Shown: positions 7,607 to 16,164 of the stretch, piece after piece
Position numbering within the stretch: position 1 is the first letter of the stretch
Layout of the letters: each line of letters starts with the position of its first letter
Origin: DAISIL01 sp036822015
GTDB taxonomy: Bacteria; Bacteroidota; Bacteroidia; Cytophagales; Bernardetiaceae
Length of the DNA stretch: 61,982 bases
Direction: 5' to 3'
NCBI GenBank assembly: GCA_036822015.1
Contig: DAISIL010000011.1
Coordinates: forward strand, 1-61,982
Notes under the pieces: generated by a model
What the model was told of the DNA's origin: nothing
The model's input: only the letters and a program-made list of their open reading frames with translations
Databases searched by the model: none
Program-made: the position numbers and the translations under genes

Positions 7607-8707
7607 ATGCAACACACCACAGACATCTTACCCCTAGAAGGCACGGATCACATTGAGTTTTATGTGGGCAATGCCAAGCAAGCAGCATTTTTTTATCAGT
7701 ACGTCTTTGGTTTTGAGTGGGTCGCCTATGCAGGCCCCGAGACGGGCATCCGAGACAGGGTGTCTTATGTGCTTCGTCAGGACAAATTGTGCTTTGTCAT
7801 CACGGGAGCCATGAACGCCCATTCACCGATCGCCGAACACGTGCGCCTGCACGGCGACGGCGTGAAGGTACTGGCCCTGCGCGTGATGGATGCCGAAAAA
7901 TCCTTCTACGATACCGTTGCCCGAGGTGCCAAGGCTGTCAGTCCGCCCCAAACGCTCACCGATGCCGACGGACAGGTTGTCATCTCATCCATTGCTACCT
8001 ACGGCGAGACGATTCATAAGTTCATCGAACGCAAGGACTACAAAGGAGCCTTCTTGCCCGGCTACGAGGCCCGAAAGTCGCCCATGCCCATACAGCCCAT
8101 CGGGCTTAAATACGTCGATCATTGTGTAGGCAATGTGCCGCTCGGAGAGATGAACCAGTGGGTGAAGTTTTATGAAGACGTGATGGGTTTCAAGTTGCTG
8201 GTTACTTTTGATGACAAGGACATCTCGACCAAATATACCTCCCTGATGTCTAAGGTAGTCTCGAACGGTAACGGTTGGATCAAGTTTCCGATCAATGAAC
8301 CCGCCGAAGGCCTCAAAAAATCACAGATCGACGAATACCTCGAGTTTTATCAAGGAGCAGGCGTACAGCATATTGCCCTGGCAACGGACGATATTTTGTC
8401 CACCGTTGGTGCGTTGCGGGAGCGCGGTGTAGAGTTTTTGTATGTCCCGGATACCTACTACGAAGACCTTTTGGAGCGTGTGGGCGACATCAAGGAGGAC
8501 ATGGATGAGCTACGCAAACTCAACATTCTCGTTGATCGGGACGAAGAGGGGTATTTGCTCCAAATTTTTACGAAGCCCGTCGTTGATCGCCCCACGGTAT
8601 TTTTTGAGATCATCCAACGGGAGGGCGCACGCTCTTTCGGGAAAGGCAATTTTAAGGCACTCTTTGAGGCCATCGAAAGGGAGCAAGACCTTCGTGGCAA
8701 CCTCTAA
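7607..8707 (+). CDS. hppD: 4-hydroxyphenylpyruvate dioxygenase
   Basis: 366 residues, two vicinal-oxygen-chelate domains. The three iron ligands H172, H255 and E334 are all present (contexts V-D-H-C-V-G-N, Q-H-I-A-L-A and F-F-E-I-I-Q-R). The enzyme is a cytoplasmic non-haem iron dioxygenase that turns 4-hydroxyphenylpyruvate into homogentisate in tyrosine degradation. The ATG at 7607 fits family N-termini better than the TTG at 7580. It is a single-gene unit: homogentisate dioxygenase and fumarylacetoacetase are not adjacent. A strong hairpin follows the stop. Together with kynU upstream, it suggests the organism degrades aromatic amino acids. Confidence 0.95.
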   Translation: MQHTTDILPLEGTDHIEFYVGNAKQAAFFYQYVFGFEWVAYAGPETGIRDRVSYVLRQDKLCFVITGAMNAHSPIAEHVRLHGDGVKVLALRVMDAEKSFYDTVARGAKAVSPPQTLTDADGQVVISSIATYGETIHKFIERKDYKGAFLPGYEARKSPMPIQPIGLKYVDHCVGNVPLGEMNQWVKFYEDVMGFKLLVTFDDKDISTKYTSLMSKVVSNGNGWIKFPINEPAEGLKKSQIDEYLEFYQGAGVQHIALATDDILSTVGALRERGVEFLYVPDTYYEDLLERVGDIKEDMDELRKLNILVDRDEEGYLLQIFTKPVVDRPTVFFEIIQREGARSFGKGNFKALFEAIEREQDLRGNL

Positions 8708-8725
8708 GACACCCTACACGGCTGT

Positions 8726-8765
8726 TTCACTGCCGCCTTAACCAAGCCAATAACGCGGCAGTGAA
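8726..8765 (+). terminator. hairpin downstream of hppD
   Basis: Perfect 11-bp stem TTCACTGCCGC / GCGGCAGTGAA with an 18-nt loop, 18 bp after the hppD stop. No T-tract follows, so it may mark a processed or Rho-dependent 3' end. Confidence 0.45.
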
Positions 8766-8776
8766 GTACCCGAAGA

Positions 8777-8808
8777 TTTGCACAAACCACGGCTTTTTTG
8801 TAGGTTGT
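8777..8808 (+). promoter_or_regulatory. possible promoter of the NtrC-type regulator
   Basis: TTTG (8777-8780), 20-bp spacer, and an imperfect -7 box TAGGTTGT (6 of 8), 32 bp before the ATG. The spacing matches the other promoters in the window; the -7 box is weak. Confidence 0.35.
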
Positions 8809-8840
8809 GCCATTATTGCTTGAGTTACTAAACGCATCCA

Positions 8841-10004
8841 ATGGCAGCAAAAAAAATATTGATCGTGGACGATGAAAAATTCATCCGAGCCACCCTACGT
8901 GAAATTTTAGAGTACGAAAAGTATCAAGTCGATGAAGCCAAAGACGGGCAGGAAGGACTAGATAAGTTTGTCATCGAAAACTACGACGTGGTCTTGTGCG
9001 ACATCAAGATGCCCAAAGTTGATGGGCTGGAAGTCCTCGAGAAGGCGATGCAGATGGGTAAGGATACCCAATTTATTATGATCTCGGCACACGCCAACAT
9101 CGAAACAGCCGTAGAAGCCACCAAAAAAGGTGCCTTTGATTTTATCGAAAAACCGCCCGACCTAAACCGCCTCTTGCTTACGGTACGCAACGCGATGGAT
9201 AAATCCTTGCTCGTGGCCGAGACAAAGGTATTGAAGAAAAAAATTGCCAAAAAGTACGACATCATTGGTGATTCGCCGGCCATTGCGCGGGTCAAGGATA
9301 CCATCGACAAAGTGGCACCCACCGAAGCACGGGTAATGATTACGGGCCCCAACGGATCGGGCAAAGAACTCGTCGCTCGTTGGCTACACGAAAAAAGCAA
9401 CCGTAGCACTGGGCCACTCATCGAAGTAAACTGCGCCGCTATTCCGTCTGAACTCATTGAAAGTGAGTTGTTTGGACACGAAAAAGGCTCTTTTACTTCG
9501 GCCGTAAAGCAGCGCATCGGCAAGTTTGAGCAAGCCAAAGGCGGAACGCTCTTCCTGGACGAAATCGGAGATATGAGCCTCTCGGCACAAGCCAAAGTGC
9601 TGCGTGCCTTGCAAGAAAATATCATCACGCGCGTCGGGGGCGAAAAAGCCATCAAAACCGATGTGCGCGTAGTGGCCGCCACCAACAAAAACCTCAAGCA
9701 GGAGATCGAAGAACGCCGATTCCGAGAAGACCTCTACCATCGCCTTAGCGTCATCGTGATTCAAGTACCCCCCCTCGATGAGCGCAAAGAAGACATTCCT
9801 ACCCTGACGGAGCATTTCCTGAACCAGATCGCCAACGAGTACGGACAGCCGCGCAAGGTGATCTTGCCCGAAGCCATCCAAAAACTCCAGGAGCGTAGCT
9901 GGACGGGTAATATCCGCGAACTCCGAAATGTCGTTGAGCGTTTGGTGATTATGAGCAATGAAGCCATCACGCCCGATGACGTGAGCCGGCATGGAATGCT
10001 CTGA
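8841..10004 (+). CDS. NtrC-family response regulator (receiver plus AAA+), no DNA-binding domain
   Basis: 387 residues. The receiver domain (1-120) has the phospho-acceptor D54. The AAA+ domain (about 140-385) has Walker A G-P-N-G-S-G-K-E (169-176), Walker B G-T-L-F-L-D-E-I-G-D, and arginine-finger region R-F-R-E-D-L-Y-H-R-L. The loop that contacts sigma-54, normally GAFTGA, reads G-S-F-T-S-A at 216-221. The protein ends soon after the AAA+ lid (N-I-R-E-L-R-N-V-V-E-R) with no Fis-type helix-turn-helix, about 70-90 residues short of usual NtrC proteins, and no such domain is encoded in the 77 bp before the next gene. No histidine kinase gene is adjacent. How it chooses promoters is open. Confidence 0.9.
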   Translation: MAAKKILIVDDEKFIRATLREILEYEKYQVDEAKDGQEGLDKFVIENYDVVLCDIKMPKVDGLEVLEKAMQMGKDTQFIMISAHANIETAVEATKKGAFDFIEKPPDLNRLLLTVRNAMDKSLLVAETKVLKKKIAKKYDIIGDSPAIARVKDTIDKVAPTEARVMITGPNGSGKELVARWLHEKSNRSTGPLIEVNCAAIPSELIESELFGHEKGSFTSAVKQRIGKFEQAKGGTLFLDEIGDMSLSAQAKVLRALQENIITRVGGEKAIKTDVRVVAATNKNLKQEIEERRFREDLYHRLSVIVIQVPPLDERKEDIPTLTEHFLNQIANEYGQPRKVILPEAIQKLQERSWTGNIRELRNVVERLVIMSNEAITPDDVSRHGML

Positions 10005-10081
10005 TGTAAAATTTGTTAAACTATCTCCGGTCAAAAAAAGCGTGCACAAAACGGTACGCATTCTGACTGTTGTACCCGATG

Positions 10082-11776
10082 ATGAAATACACAACGATTC
10101 TGCTGCTGCTGCTCTTTTTGCCCCTAACGCTAATATACGGGCAAAAGCGCAAAAAAAACCAAGACCCAGCCGATACGACCTTATCGCGCTCCCAGATACT
10201 CAAAGCCCAAAGCGAGATGGTGAGCGGGATGAAGTTTTTTGTTTTGGAGGAGTTTCCCAAAGCCATCAAGCATTTTGAGGCCTCCCTCAAAACAGACCCC
10301 AACAACGATGCGGCACATTTTCAGCTGGGGCGCATTTATTTTCAGCAACAGGCACTTACCAAAGCAATGGCATCGGCCCAAAAAGCCCTTATCCTGGACC
10401 CAAAAAACCCGTATTACTATCAACTATTGGCGCAAATCCAACAACAAAGTGGCGACTTGCCGGCAGCTACAGCTACCTATCAGGCCTTGATCCAACAAAC
10501 GCCGCCTCGGACGGAGTATTACGACGATCTGGCGATGCTCTACATGCAGCAAAACCAATACAAGAAAGCCTTGAATTGCTACCAGGAAGCCGAGCAGCAG
10601 TTTGGCCCCGACCTTGACCTGCTGCGCCGAAGGCAGTTGATTTTTTTGCAGCAGCAGCAATTTGACAATGCCCTCCGAGAAGGCGAACGCATCCTGGAAC
10701 TTTTCCCCGAAGCCACCAACTTTGCCCTCCAGCAAGCCGAAATCCTTCTGAACACCAACCAGATCGAACGCGCTGAGCTTCTTCTTCGCCAGCTCACGGA
10801 GTCATCGGCGGATATTCCAGAAGCCTATCTGCTCCTGGCGCAAATCTACGCCAACACCGGACGCGATGCCCCCAAAAAAGAAGCCCTCCAGCAGGCCTTT
10901 CAGCATCCAGCACTCGCCATCGAGACCAAAATCAACGTCTTGTCCAACTTTGATCCGCCAACGGCCCTCGAGCTATCTCGTCTCATCGTCCAGACCCACC
11001 CCGAAAGTGCCGATGCGCACACAGCCCTGGGCAACTACGCCATGGTCGCGGGAGAAGAACAAGAAGCCCAGCAGGCCTATCTTGCCGCCCTTGCCCTCGA
11101 CCCCGACAACTACGATCTTTGGTTGCGGATCATCCAACTCGACCTCGGGAGAGAAAACTACACCGCCGCCGCCCAGCACAGCGATCAAGCCCTCGAAACG
11201 TTCCCCAACCAAGCCCTGCTCTGGTATTTTCTCGGAACGGCGCAATACATGCAAGCCCAGCACGCCGAAGCCGAGTTTGCCTTTCAGGAGGCCCTGCGTT
11301 TGTCGGCCGATGCGATGCTCAAAAGTCAGATACAAGGGCAGATGGGCGACCTCTACAATGCCCTCCAAAAGTTTCCCCAGTCGGATGCTGCCTACGAAGC
11401 CGCCCTTACCCTCAACCCCAATAACGCCCACGCCCTCAACAACTACAGCTACTTTCTCTCCATGCGCGGCGAAAAGCTAAGCCGAGCCAAGGAGCTAGCC
11501 CAGCAACTCATCCAGCGTTACCCCGATAACCCCACTTACCTCGATACTTACGGATGGGTCTTGTACCAGCGGGGCGAGTATGGCAGTGCTGCCGTCTATC
11601 TCAAAAAAGCCGCCGAGCAGTACCCCAACAACGCGACCATTTTGGAGCATTATGGCGATGTCCTGTTTCGCCTCCGCCAAAAAGACGAGGCTGCCCTATG
11701 GTGGAAACGCGCCCTCGAGCAGCAAACCAACCCTTCGCCCGATCTCCAACAAAAAATTGAGCGTGGATTGAAATAA
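10082..11776 (+). CDS. exported TPR-repeat protein
   Basis: 564 residues. The N-terminus is a signal peptide (M-K-Y-T-T-I followed by a leucine-rich core, cleavage near L-I-Y-G-Q), then a lysine-rich stretch, then tetratricopeptide repeats through to the C-terminus. Clear TPR units include those near residues 70-135 and 430-555, with the usual W/L-G-Y-A-L-P spacing. TPR arrays hold protein partners; the likely location is periplasm or outer membrane. ATG 10082 was preferred over the ATG two codons earlier-reading at 10079 and the TTG at 10070 because it starts the signal peptide cleanly. It follows the response regulator by 77 bp; co-transcription is possible. The specific role is unknown. 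Confidence 0.85.
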   Translation: MKYTTILLLLLFLPLTLIYGQKRKKNQDPADTTLSRSQILKAQSEMVSGMKFFVLEEFPKAIKHFEASLKTDPNNDAAHFQLGRIYFQQQALTKAMASAQKALILDPKNPYYYQLLAQIQQQSGDLPAATATYQALIQQTPPRTEYYDDLAMLYMQQNQYKKALNCYQEAEQQFGPDLDLLRRRQLIFLQQQQFDNALREGERILELFPEATNFALQQAEILLNTNQIERAELLLRQLTESSADIPEAYLLLAQIYANTGRDAPKKEALQQAFQHPALAIETKINVLSNFDPPTALELSRLIVQTHPESADAHTALGNYAMVAGEEQEAQQAYLAALALDPDNYDLWLRIIQLDLGRENYTAAAQHSDQALETFPNQALLWYFLGTAQYMQAQHAEAEFAFQEALRLSADAMLKSQIQGQMGDLYNALQKFPQSDAAYEAALTLNPNNAHALNNYSYFLSMRGEKLSRAKELAQQLIQRYPDNPTYLDTYGWVLYQRGEYGSAAVYLKKAAEQYPNNATILEHYGDVLFRLRQKDEAALWWKRALEQQTNPSPDLQQKIERGLK

Positions 11777-11793
11777 AAAATATCCCAACAAAA

Positions 11794-11825
11794 TTTGCTT
11801 CACCCACTTGTGATGGCTACCTTTG
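11794..11825 (+). promoter_or_regulatory. promoter of rplU-rpmA
   Basis: TTTG (11794-11797), 20-bp spacer, perfect -7 box TACCTTTG followed by C (11818-11826), 34 bp before the rplU ATG. Full match to the Bacteroidota housekeeping promoter. Confidence 0.75.
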
Positions 11826-11859
11826 CAATCCTTTTTGCATCAACTTATACAGCATTTTT

Positions 11860-12171
11860 ATGTACGCCATTGTAGAAATTGCCGGACAACAATTCAAAGT
11901 CGAAGAAAATCGCTTTGTTTATACCCACCGCTTGCCCCAGGACGAAGGAGAAAGCGTTGATTTTGATCGTGTGCTACTCCTGGACGGCGAGGCAGGTGTC
12001 CAGATTGGACAGCCTGTTGTCGAAGGAGCCAAAGTAACGGGTAAAGTCCTCGAACACCTCAAAGGGGATAAAGTCATCGTCTTCAAGAAAAAACGACGCA
12101 AGGGATACCGTGTCAAAAACGGTCATCGTCAGCAGTTTACCAAAGTGATGATCGAACAAATCATCGCCTAA
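11860..12171 (+). CDS. rplU: 50S ribosomal protein L21
   Basis: 103 residues, full length for bL21. It starts M-Y-A-I-V-E-I-A-G-Q-Q-F-K-V and has the conserved C-terminal K-R-R-K-G-Y-R-V-K-N-G-H-R-Q. L21 binds 23S rRNA during early 50S assembly. It is followed 37 bp later by rpmA in the nearly universal L21-L27 pair, and a strong promoter stands directly upstream. Confidence 0.98.
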   Translation: MYAIVEIAGQQFKVEENRFVYTHRLPQDEGESVDFDRVLLLDGEAGVQIGQPVVEGAKVTGKVLEHLKGDKVIVFKKKRRKGYRVKNGHRQQFTKVMIEQIIA

Positions 12172-12208
12172 ATTTATTTATTTAATCATTTCAAACCATC
12201 CATAGCTC

Positions 12209-12481
12209 ATGGCACACAAGAAAGGGGGCGGTAGCTCCAGAAACGGACGGGATTCAGAAAGTAAACGCTTAGGCGTGAAGGTTTTTGGTGGACAAATCGC
12301 CAAAGCCGGTAACATCATCATTCGCCAGCGCGGTACGCAGTTTCACCCGGGCAACAATATCGGGATGGGAAAAGATCATACCCTCTTTGCCCTCAAGCCC
12401 GGCACGGTAGCGTTTAAGAAAGGCTACAAAGGACGTACTTTTGTACACATCTTGCCCCAAACCGAAGAAGTCTCGGCTTAA
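12209..12481 (+). CDS. rpmA: 50S ribosomal protein L27
   Basis: 90 residues. The N-terminus M-A-H-K-K-G-G-G-S-S-R-N-G-R-D-S is the mature-like form that reaches the peptidyl-transferase centre. There is no N-terminal extension of the kind that needs processing in Firmicutes. The core F-G-G-Q-x-x-x-A-G-N-I-I-I-R-Q-R-G-T is intact. Co-transcribed with rplU; the glutamine amidotransferase gene begins 10 bp later and is probably in the same transcript. Confidence 0.98.
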   Translation: MAHKKGGGSSRNGRDSESKRLGVKVFGGQIAKAGNIIIRQRGTQFHPGNNIGMGKDHTLFALKPGTVAFKKGYKGRTFVHILPQTEEVSA

Positions 12482-12491
12482 TTCTTCTCTT

Positions 12492-13067
12492 ATGCCTGGC
12501 ATCCTTGTACTGGACAATTACGATTCGTTTACGTATAATTTGGTGCAATATGTGCGCGAATTGGCACCCAAGTCTCGCCTAACTGTTCGTCGCAACGATG
12601 CCATCGGATTAGAGGCAGTAGCAGAGTACGACAAAATTTTACTTTCTCCAGGGCCCGGCTTACCTCAAGAGTCGGGCATTTTGTGTGAACTGATCGCCCA
12701 ATACGCTCCCCAAAAGAGCATCCTGGGCATTTGTCTGGGACATCAGGCCATGGCCGAAGTCTTTGGCGGTCAGCTTATCAATCTTTCTCGTGTGGCCCAC
12801 GGGATCAGTACGACGATCCATGTGCAGTCGCCTCGGTCATCGCTTTTTGAGGGCCTCCCTGATACCATTGAAGGCGGGTTGTATCACTCCTGGGCCGTAG
12901 CCCGAGAAACGCTTCCCGAGTGCTTTGCCATCACGGCATTGAGCGATCAGGAGGTTGTGATGGGTATTGCCCACCAGACCTACGATCTGGAGGGCTTGCA
13001 GTTTCATCCCGAGTCCGTCCTAACTCCGACGGGCAAAGACCTGCTCAACAACTGGCTACGTCGCTAA
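12492..13067 (+). CDS. glutamine amidotransferase, anthranilate/aminodeoxychorismate synthase component II
   Basis: 191 residues, class I glutamine amidotransferase (TrpG/PabA family). The catalytic triad is visible: C81 in G-I-C-L-G-H-Q, and H172 and E174 in F-H-P-E-S. It supplies ammonia from glutamine to a chorismate-using partner for anthranilate (tryptophan) or 4-amino-4-deoxychorismate (folate). No TrpE or PabB partner is encoded nearby, so which pathway it serves cannot be decided; a stand-alone copy is more often PabA-like or shared. ATG 12492 begins M-P-G-I-L-V-L-D-N-Y-D-S, the standard family start. Its 3' end overlaps the convergent response regulator gene by 23 bp. Confidence 0.92.
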   Translation: MPGILVLDNYDSFTYNLVQYVRELAPKSRLTVRRNDAIGLEAVAEYDKILLSPGPGLPQESGILCELIAQYAPQKSILGICLGHQAMAEVFGGQLINLSRVAHGISTTIHVQSPRSSLFEGLPDTIEGGLYHSWAVARETLPECFAITALSDQEVVMGIAHQTYDLEGLQFHPESVLTPTGKDLLNNWLRR

Positions 13068-13425
13068 CCAACTCCTGCACTTCTTTGAGTAAGGCTTTGG
13101 TAGAGAAGGGCTTGGTGATATAGCGATCCGCCCCCAGGGAAATTCCTTTTTTGATGTCGTCTGTTTGGCTTTTGGCAGAGAGGAATACAATTTTCATGTC
13201 TCGGAGTTTTTCTTGCCTGCGGGCATACTGACACACCTGGTAGCCGTCGATGTCGGGCATCATAATATCGAGGAGCATGACCTGCGGTTTTTCTTGTTGG
13301 AGCAACGCTAAGGCTTCCTCGCCATCTCGGGCAACAAAAACATGGAAGCCACTCTTTCGGAACAAAAAATCAAGTGCCATCAAAATATTCGGTTCGTCAT
13401 CTACGATCAATATTTTCGTATTCAT
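13045..13425 (-). CDS. single-domain response regulator (CheY/DivK-like)
   Basis: 126 residues, only a receiver domain: acidic pair D-D-E near the start, phospho-acceptor D in M-L-L-D-I-M-M-P-D, the switch residue in F-L-S-A-K-S, and the lysine in I-T-K-P-F. No output domain. ATG 13425 lies inside the end of the transporter-type histidine kinase gene (29-bp overlap), so the two are co-translated and very probably form a phosphorelay pair. The gene's own 3' end overlaps the convergent amidotransferase gene by 23 bp. Confidence 0.92.
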   Translation of the reverse strand: MNTKILIVDDEPNILMALDFLFRKSGFHVFVARDGEEALALLQQEKPQVMLLDIMMPDIDGYQVCQYARRQEKLRDMKIVFLSAKSQTDDIKKGISLGADRYITKPFSTKALLKEVQELVSDVASC

Positions 13426-16150
13426 GCGTACTGGGGTTTTCGTGGGGTTGATGAATAGGTACCCAAAAAATGAATTTGGCACCTTTGCCGGGATCGCTTT
13501 CCACCCATATTTCTCCTCGGTGTAGTTCTACGATCGTGCGGGCAATACTTAAACCCAAACCCGTGCCTTGTGGTTTTCGATTATCTTTATCGCGTACCTG
13601 ATGAAACTTCTCAAAGATGACCTGATGGTTTTCGGGACCGATGCCTACCCCGTTATCTTCAACGGAAATTTGGATGCGTTGGTTGATTTCCTGCGTATTG
13701 ATGCGGATGATGCCGCTCTCCTCGGGGGTGTGTTTGATGGCGTTGGAGAGCAAATTGAGGGTTACTTGTACCAGACGGTCGCGGTCGGCTTCGAGGAGTC
13801 CGTCTCGGACTTGAAAAAACTTACTCAGGATGATTTTTTTGTTTTCTAGCAGCGGCTGTGCCGAGCGTAGTGCCTCCTCGATGACATCTCGGATGCGGGT
13901 AGGCTGGTAGTTGAGGGTGATTTTGCCGGATTCAAAGCGTTCCAAATCTAGGATTTCGTTGATAAGATGGGTCAGACGTTCGGTCTCGACCACGATCTGC
14001 TGGACAAAGTAGGTGCGCTCCTCGGGTTCCATGTCTTCGTTTTGGGCGACGATTTCGGAGAGGGCCCGGATGGAGGTCAGGGGGGTACGCAGTTCGTGCG
14101 TTACGGTGGAGACAAAATCGTTGCGGATTCGGCTCTGCTCGCGTAGTTTTTGGTTGAGGAAAAAGAGTTTTTCGCCGGCCTGTCGGAGTTCTTGGGTTTT
14201 CTTTTTGAGTTCTTTGTTATCAGAGATGAGCGTTTTGGATTCCTGTAAGATCGCCATGACATCTTCAATGCGCATGGCTTCGTTTTCCTGGATCATCGAA
14301 GAGACCATGATACGGGCCGAGGCAGCACCGATTACGCCCGTAAGCAGAATTTCGACGTAGGTGATAAACTCGGCATCGGCCATCTTGGCTTTTTTGAGGT
14401 TGATACCCTTACGCTGCCCATAACGCTGGAAGGCTTCTCGGGCGGCATCCTGCCCGACAAAAAACTCTACCAGCCGCTCGAGATCACCGACATAAGCCGT
14501 GCCGTTCCAGGCTACCGACTGCTCGTAGGTGCGCTCGTAGTTGAGGATGTCCACGAAGATTTCGGCTTGGTTTTGCTCCGAAACCGAGGAGCGGGTCATG
14601 GACGAGACCAGCACGTACAAGAACGCATTGATCGTCAGGCTCCAAAACAGCGCGTGAGAAATTTTATCGAAGTGCTGTAAACCAAAAAGTTGTTCGGGAT
14701 GGAGGGGAAAGGGGATCACGAAGGAAAACTGCAACGCACCTGTTTGGAGCAGGGCCGGCAAGATGAGCGTATAAAACCAGAGACCAAGCCCAAAGGCAAG
14801 ACCGGTGAGCGTACCCCAGAAGTTGCCTTTTTTCCAGTACAAGCCAATCAGAGTAGCAGGGGCTAGCTGGGCAATGGCCACAAAAGCCGTCAAGCCAATC
14901 GAAACCAGAGAAAAATACTGCGAGACAAATTTGTAGTAGCTGTAAGCAAGCAGCAGCACCACCAAAATACTCAAGCGCCGAAAAACAGACACATAAGAAA
15001 CCGCGCTGCGGTTTACGTCCGTCTTGATGTCGATCGGAATCATGCTCGGAGTTAGAAAGTTGTTGCTAATCATCGTACTTAACGCAACCGTAGAGACGAT
15101 AATCATTCCCGTAGCCGCCGAAAAACCACCAATGAAAGCCAGCAAAGCCAGCACGGGTTCGCCCTGACGCAAGGGCAAATACAACACGTACATATCCGGT
15201 TCCACGCCATCGAGGAGCAGGTTGCCGGCCAGGGCAATCGGCAAGACAAAAAAGTTGATGGCCAGCAAATACAGCGGGAACAACCAACTGGACTTACCCA
15301 GGTGGTTTTCGTTTTCGTTCTCGATCACCATTACCTGAAACTGCCGAGGCAGCATCAGAAAGGCCAGCATCGCCAGGATGGTACGCCAAATCCAGGTGTA
15401 TTGGGCCGATAGCTCGTCCAGCCCCAGGGTCAGTAGTGGTGCCAGGTCAGGTCTTGCTTGAACTTGCCCAAAGAGATCGGCAAAGCCATCGTAAAACGAA
15501 AAACAGACAAAACCACCCACAGCCAAAAACGCAACGAGCTTAATCAGCGACTCGAAAGCAATCACGGTCATCATCCCCTGGTGCTTGCCACGTGTGCGGA
15601 GGTTTCGCCCCCCAAAGAGAATCGAAAAAATAGCGAGCAGCAGCGTTACGTAGAAGCCCACATCGCCCAAGACACTCGTCGTGTAGAGGGCCGAAATATC
15701 CGGGGTCTCCTCGGTGAGGATACTAATGCTATACGTGATCGCCTTGATTTGTAGGGAGATATAGGGAACTATGCTGATGATACAGATCAGCGTAATGACG
15801 CGCCCCAGCAGGATGCTTTTCCCGTAGCGGGCCGCCACAAAATCGGCTAAGCTGTTGATGCTCTTAACGCGGGCAATGCGAATCATCTTTCGGATCAAGA
15901 ACCAGCCCAGGGGAGCTACTAGCAGGGGCCCCAGGTAGGTGGTCAGATACCCCAGCCCGGATTGTGAAGCCAGCCCCACGCTCCCATAAAACGTCCAGGC
16001 ACTGCAATAAACTCCCGTGGAGAGCGCGTAGATATACGGGTTCATCAGCCAGTTGCGCCCCTTGCGTACCTGATAGTCGGCCCAATAAGCGACCCCAAAA
16101 AGAAGTCCCAAATACAAAACCACAACGACCAGGACGACTAAGCTACTCAT
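13397..16150 (-). CDS. sensor histidine kinase with N-terminal sodium:solute symporter domain
   Basis: 917 residues. The first ~520 residues form a 13-helix-like membrane unit of the sodium/solute symporter (PutP) fold. A soluble linker and coiled coil (about 620-675) lead to a HisKA domain with phospho-accepting H685 (T-V-T-H-E-L-R-T-P-L), then an HATPase with N box (L-L-S-N-A-I-K-H-T), G1 D-N-G-V-G-I and G2 G-T-G-L-G-L. Known relatives such as CbrA couple solute transport or sensing to phosphorylation. The ligand is unknown. It lies between RNase Y (14 bp upstream) and its overlapping response regulator. Confidence 0.93.
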   Translation of the reverse strand: MSSLVVLVVVVLYLGLLFGVAYWADYQVRKGRNWLMNPYIYALSTGVYCSAWTFYGSVGLASQSGLGYLTTYLGPLLVAPLGWFLIRKMIRIARVKSINSLADFVAARYGKSILLGRVITLICIISIVPYISLQIKAITYSISILTEETPDISALYTTSVLGDVGFYVTLLLAIFSILFGGRNLRTRGKHQGMMTVIAFESLIKLVAFLAVGGFVCFSFYDGFADLFGQVQARPDLAPLLTLGLDELSAQYTWIWRTILAMLAFLMLPRQFQVMVIENENENHLGKSSWLFPLYLLAINFFVLPIALAGNLLLDGVEPDMYVLYLPLRQGEPVLALLAFIGGFSAATGMIIVSTVALSTMISNNFLTPSMIPIDIKTDVNRSAVSYVSVFRRLSILVVLLLAYSYYKFVSQYFSLVSIGLTAFVAIAQLAPATLIGLYWKKGNFWGTLTGLAFGLGLWFYTLILPALLQTGALQFSFVIPFPLHPEQLFGLQHFDKISHALFWSLTINAFLYVLVSSMTRSSVSEQNQAEIFVDILNYERTYEQSVAWNGTAYVGDLERLVEFFVGQDAAREAFQRYGQRKGINLKKAKMADAEFITYVEILLTGVIGAASARIMVSSMIQENEAMRIEDVMAILQESKTLISDNKELKKKTQELRQAGEKLFFLNQKLREQSRIRNDFVSTVTHELRTPLTSIRALSEIVAQNEDMEPEERTYFVQQIVVETERLTHLINEILDLERFESGKITLNYQPTRIRDVIEEALRSAQPLLENKKIILSKFFQVRDGLLEADRDRLVQVTLNLLSNAIKHTPEESGIIRINTQEINQRIQISVEDNGVGIGPENHQVIFEKFHQVRDKDNRKPQGTGLGLSIARTIVELHRGEIWVESDPGKGAKFIFWVPIHQPHENPSTHEYENIDRR

Positions 16151-16164
16151 GGCTTGGATGGCAT

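Noticed and set aside
9384..10094. 236-codon minus-strand open frame
   Set aside because: Antisense to the NtrC-type regulator; no recognisable domain.
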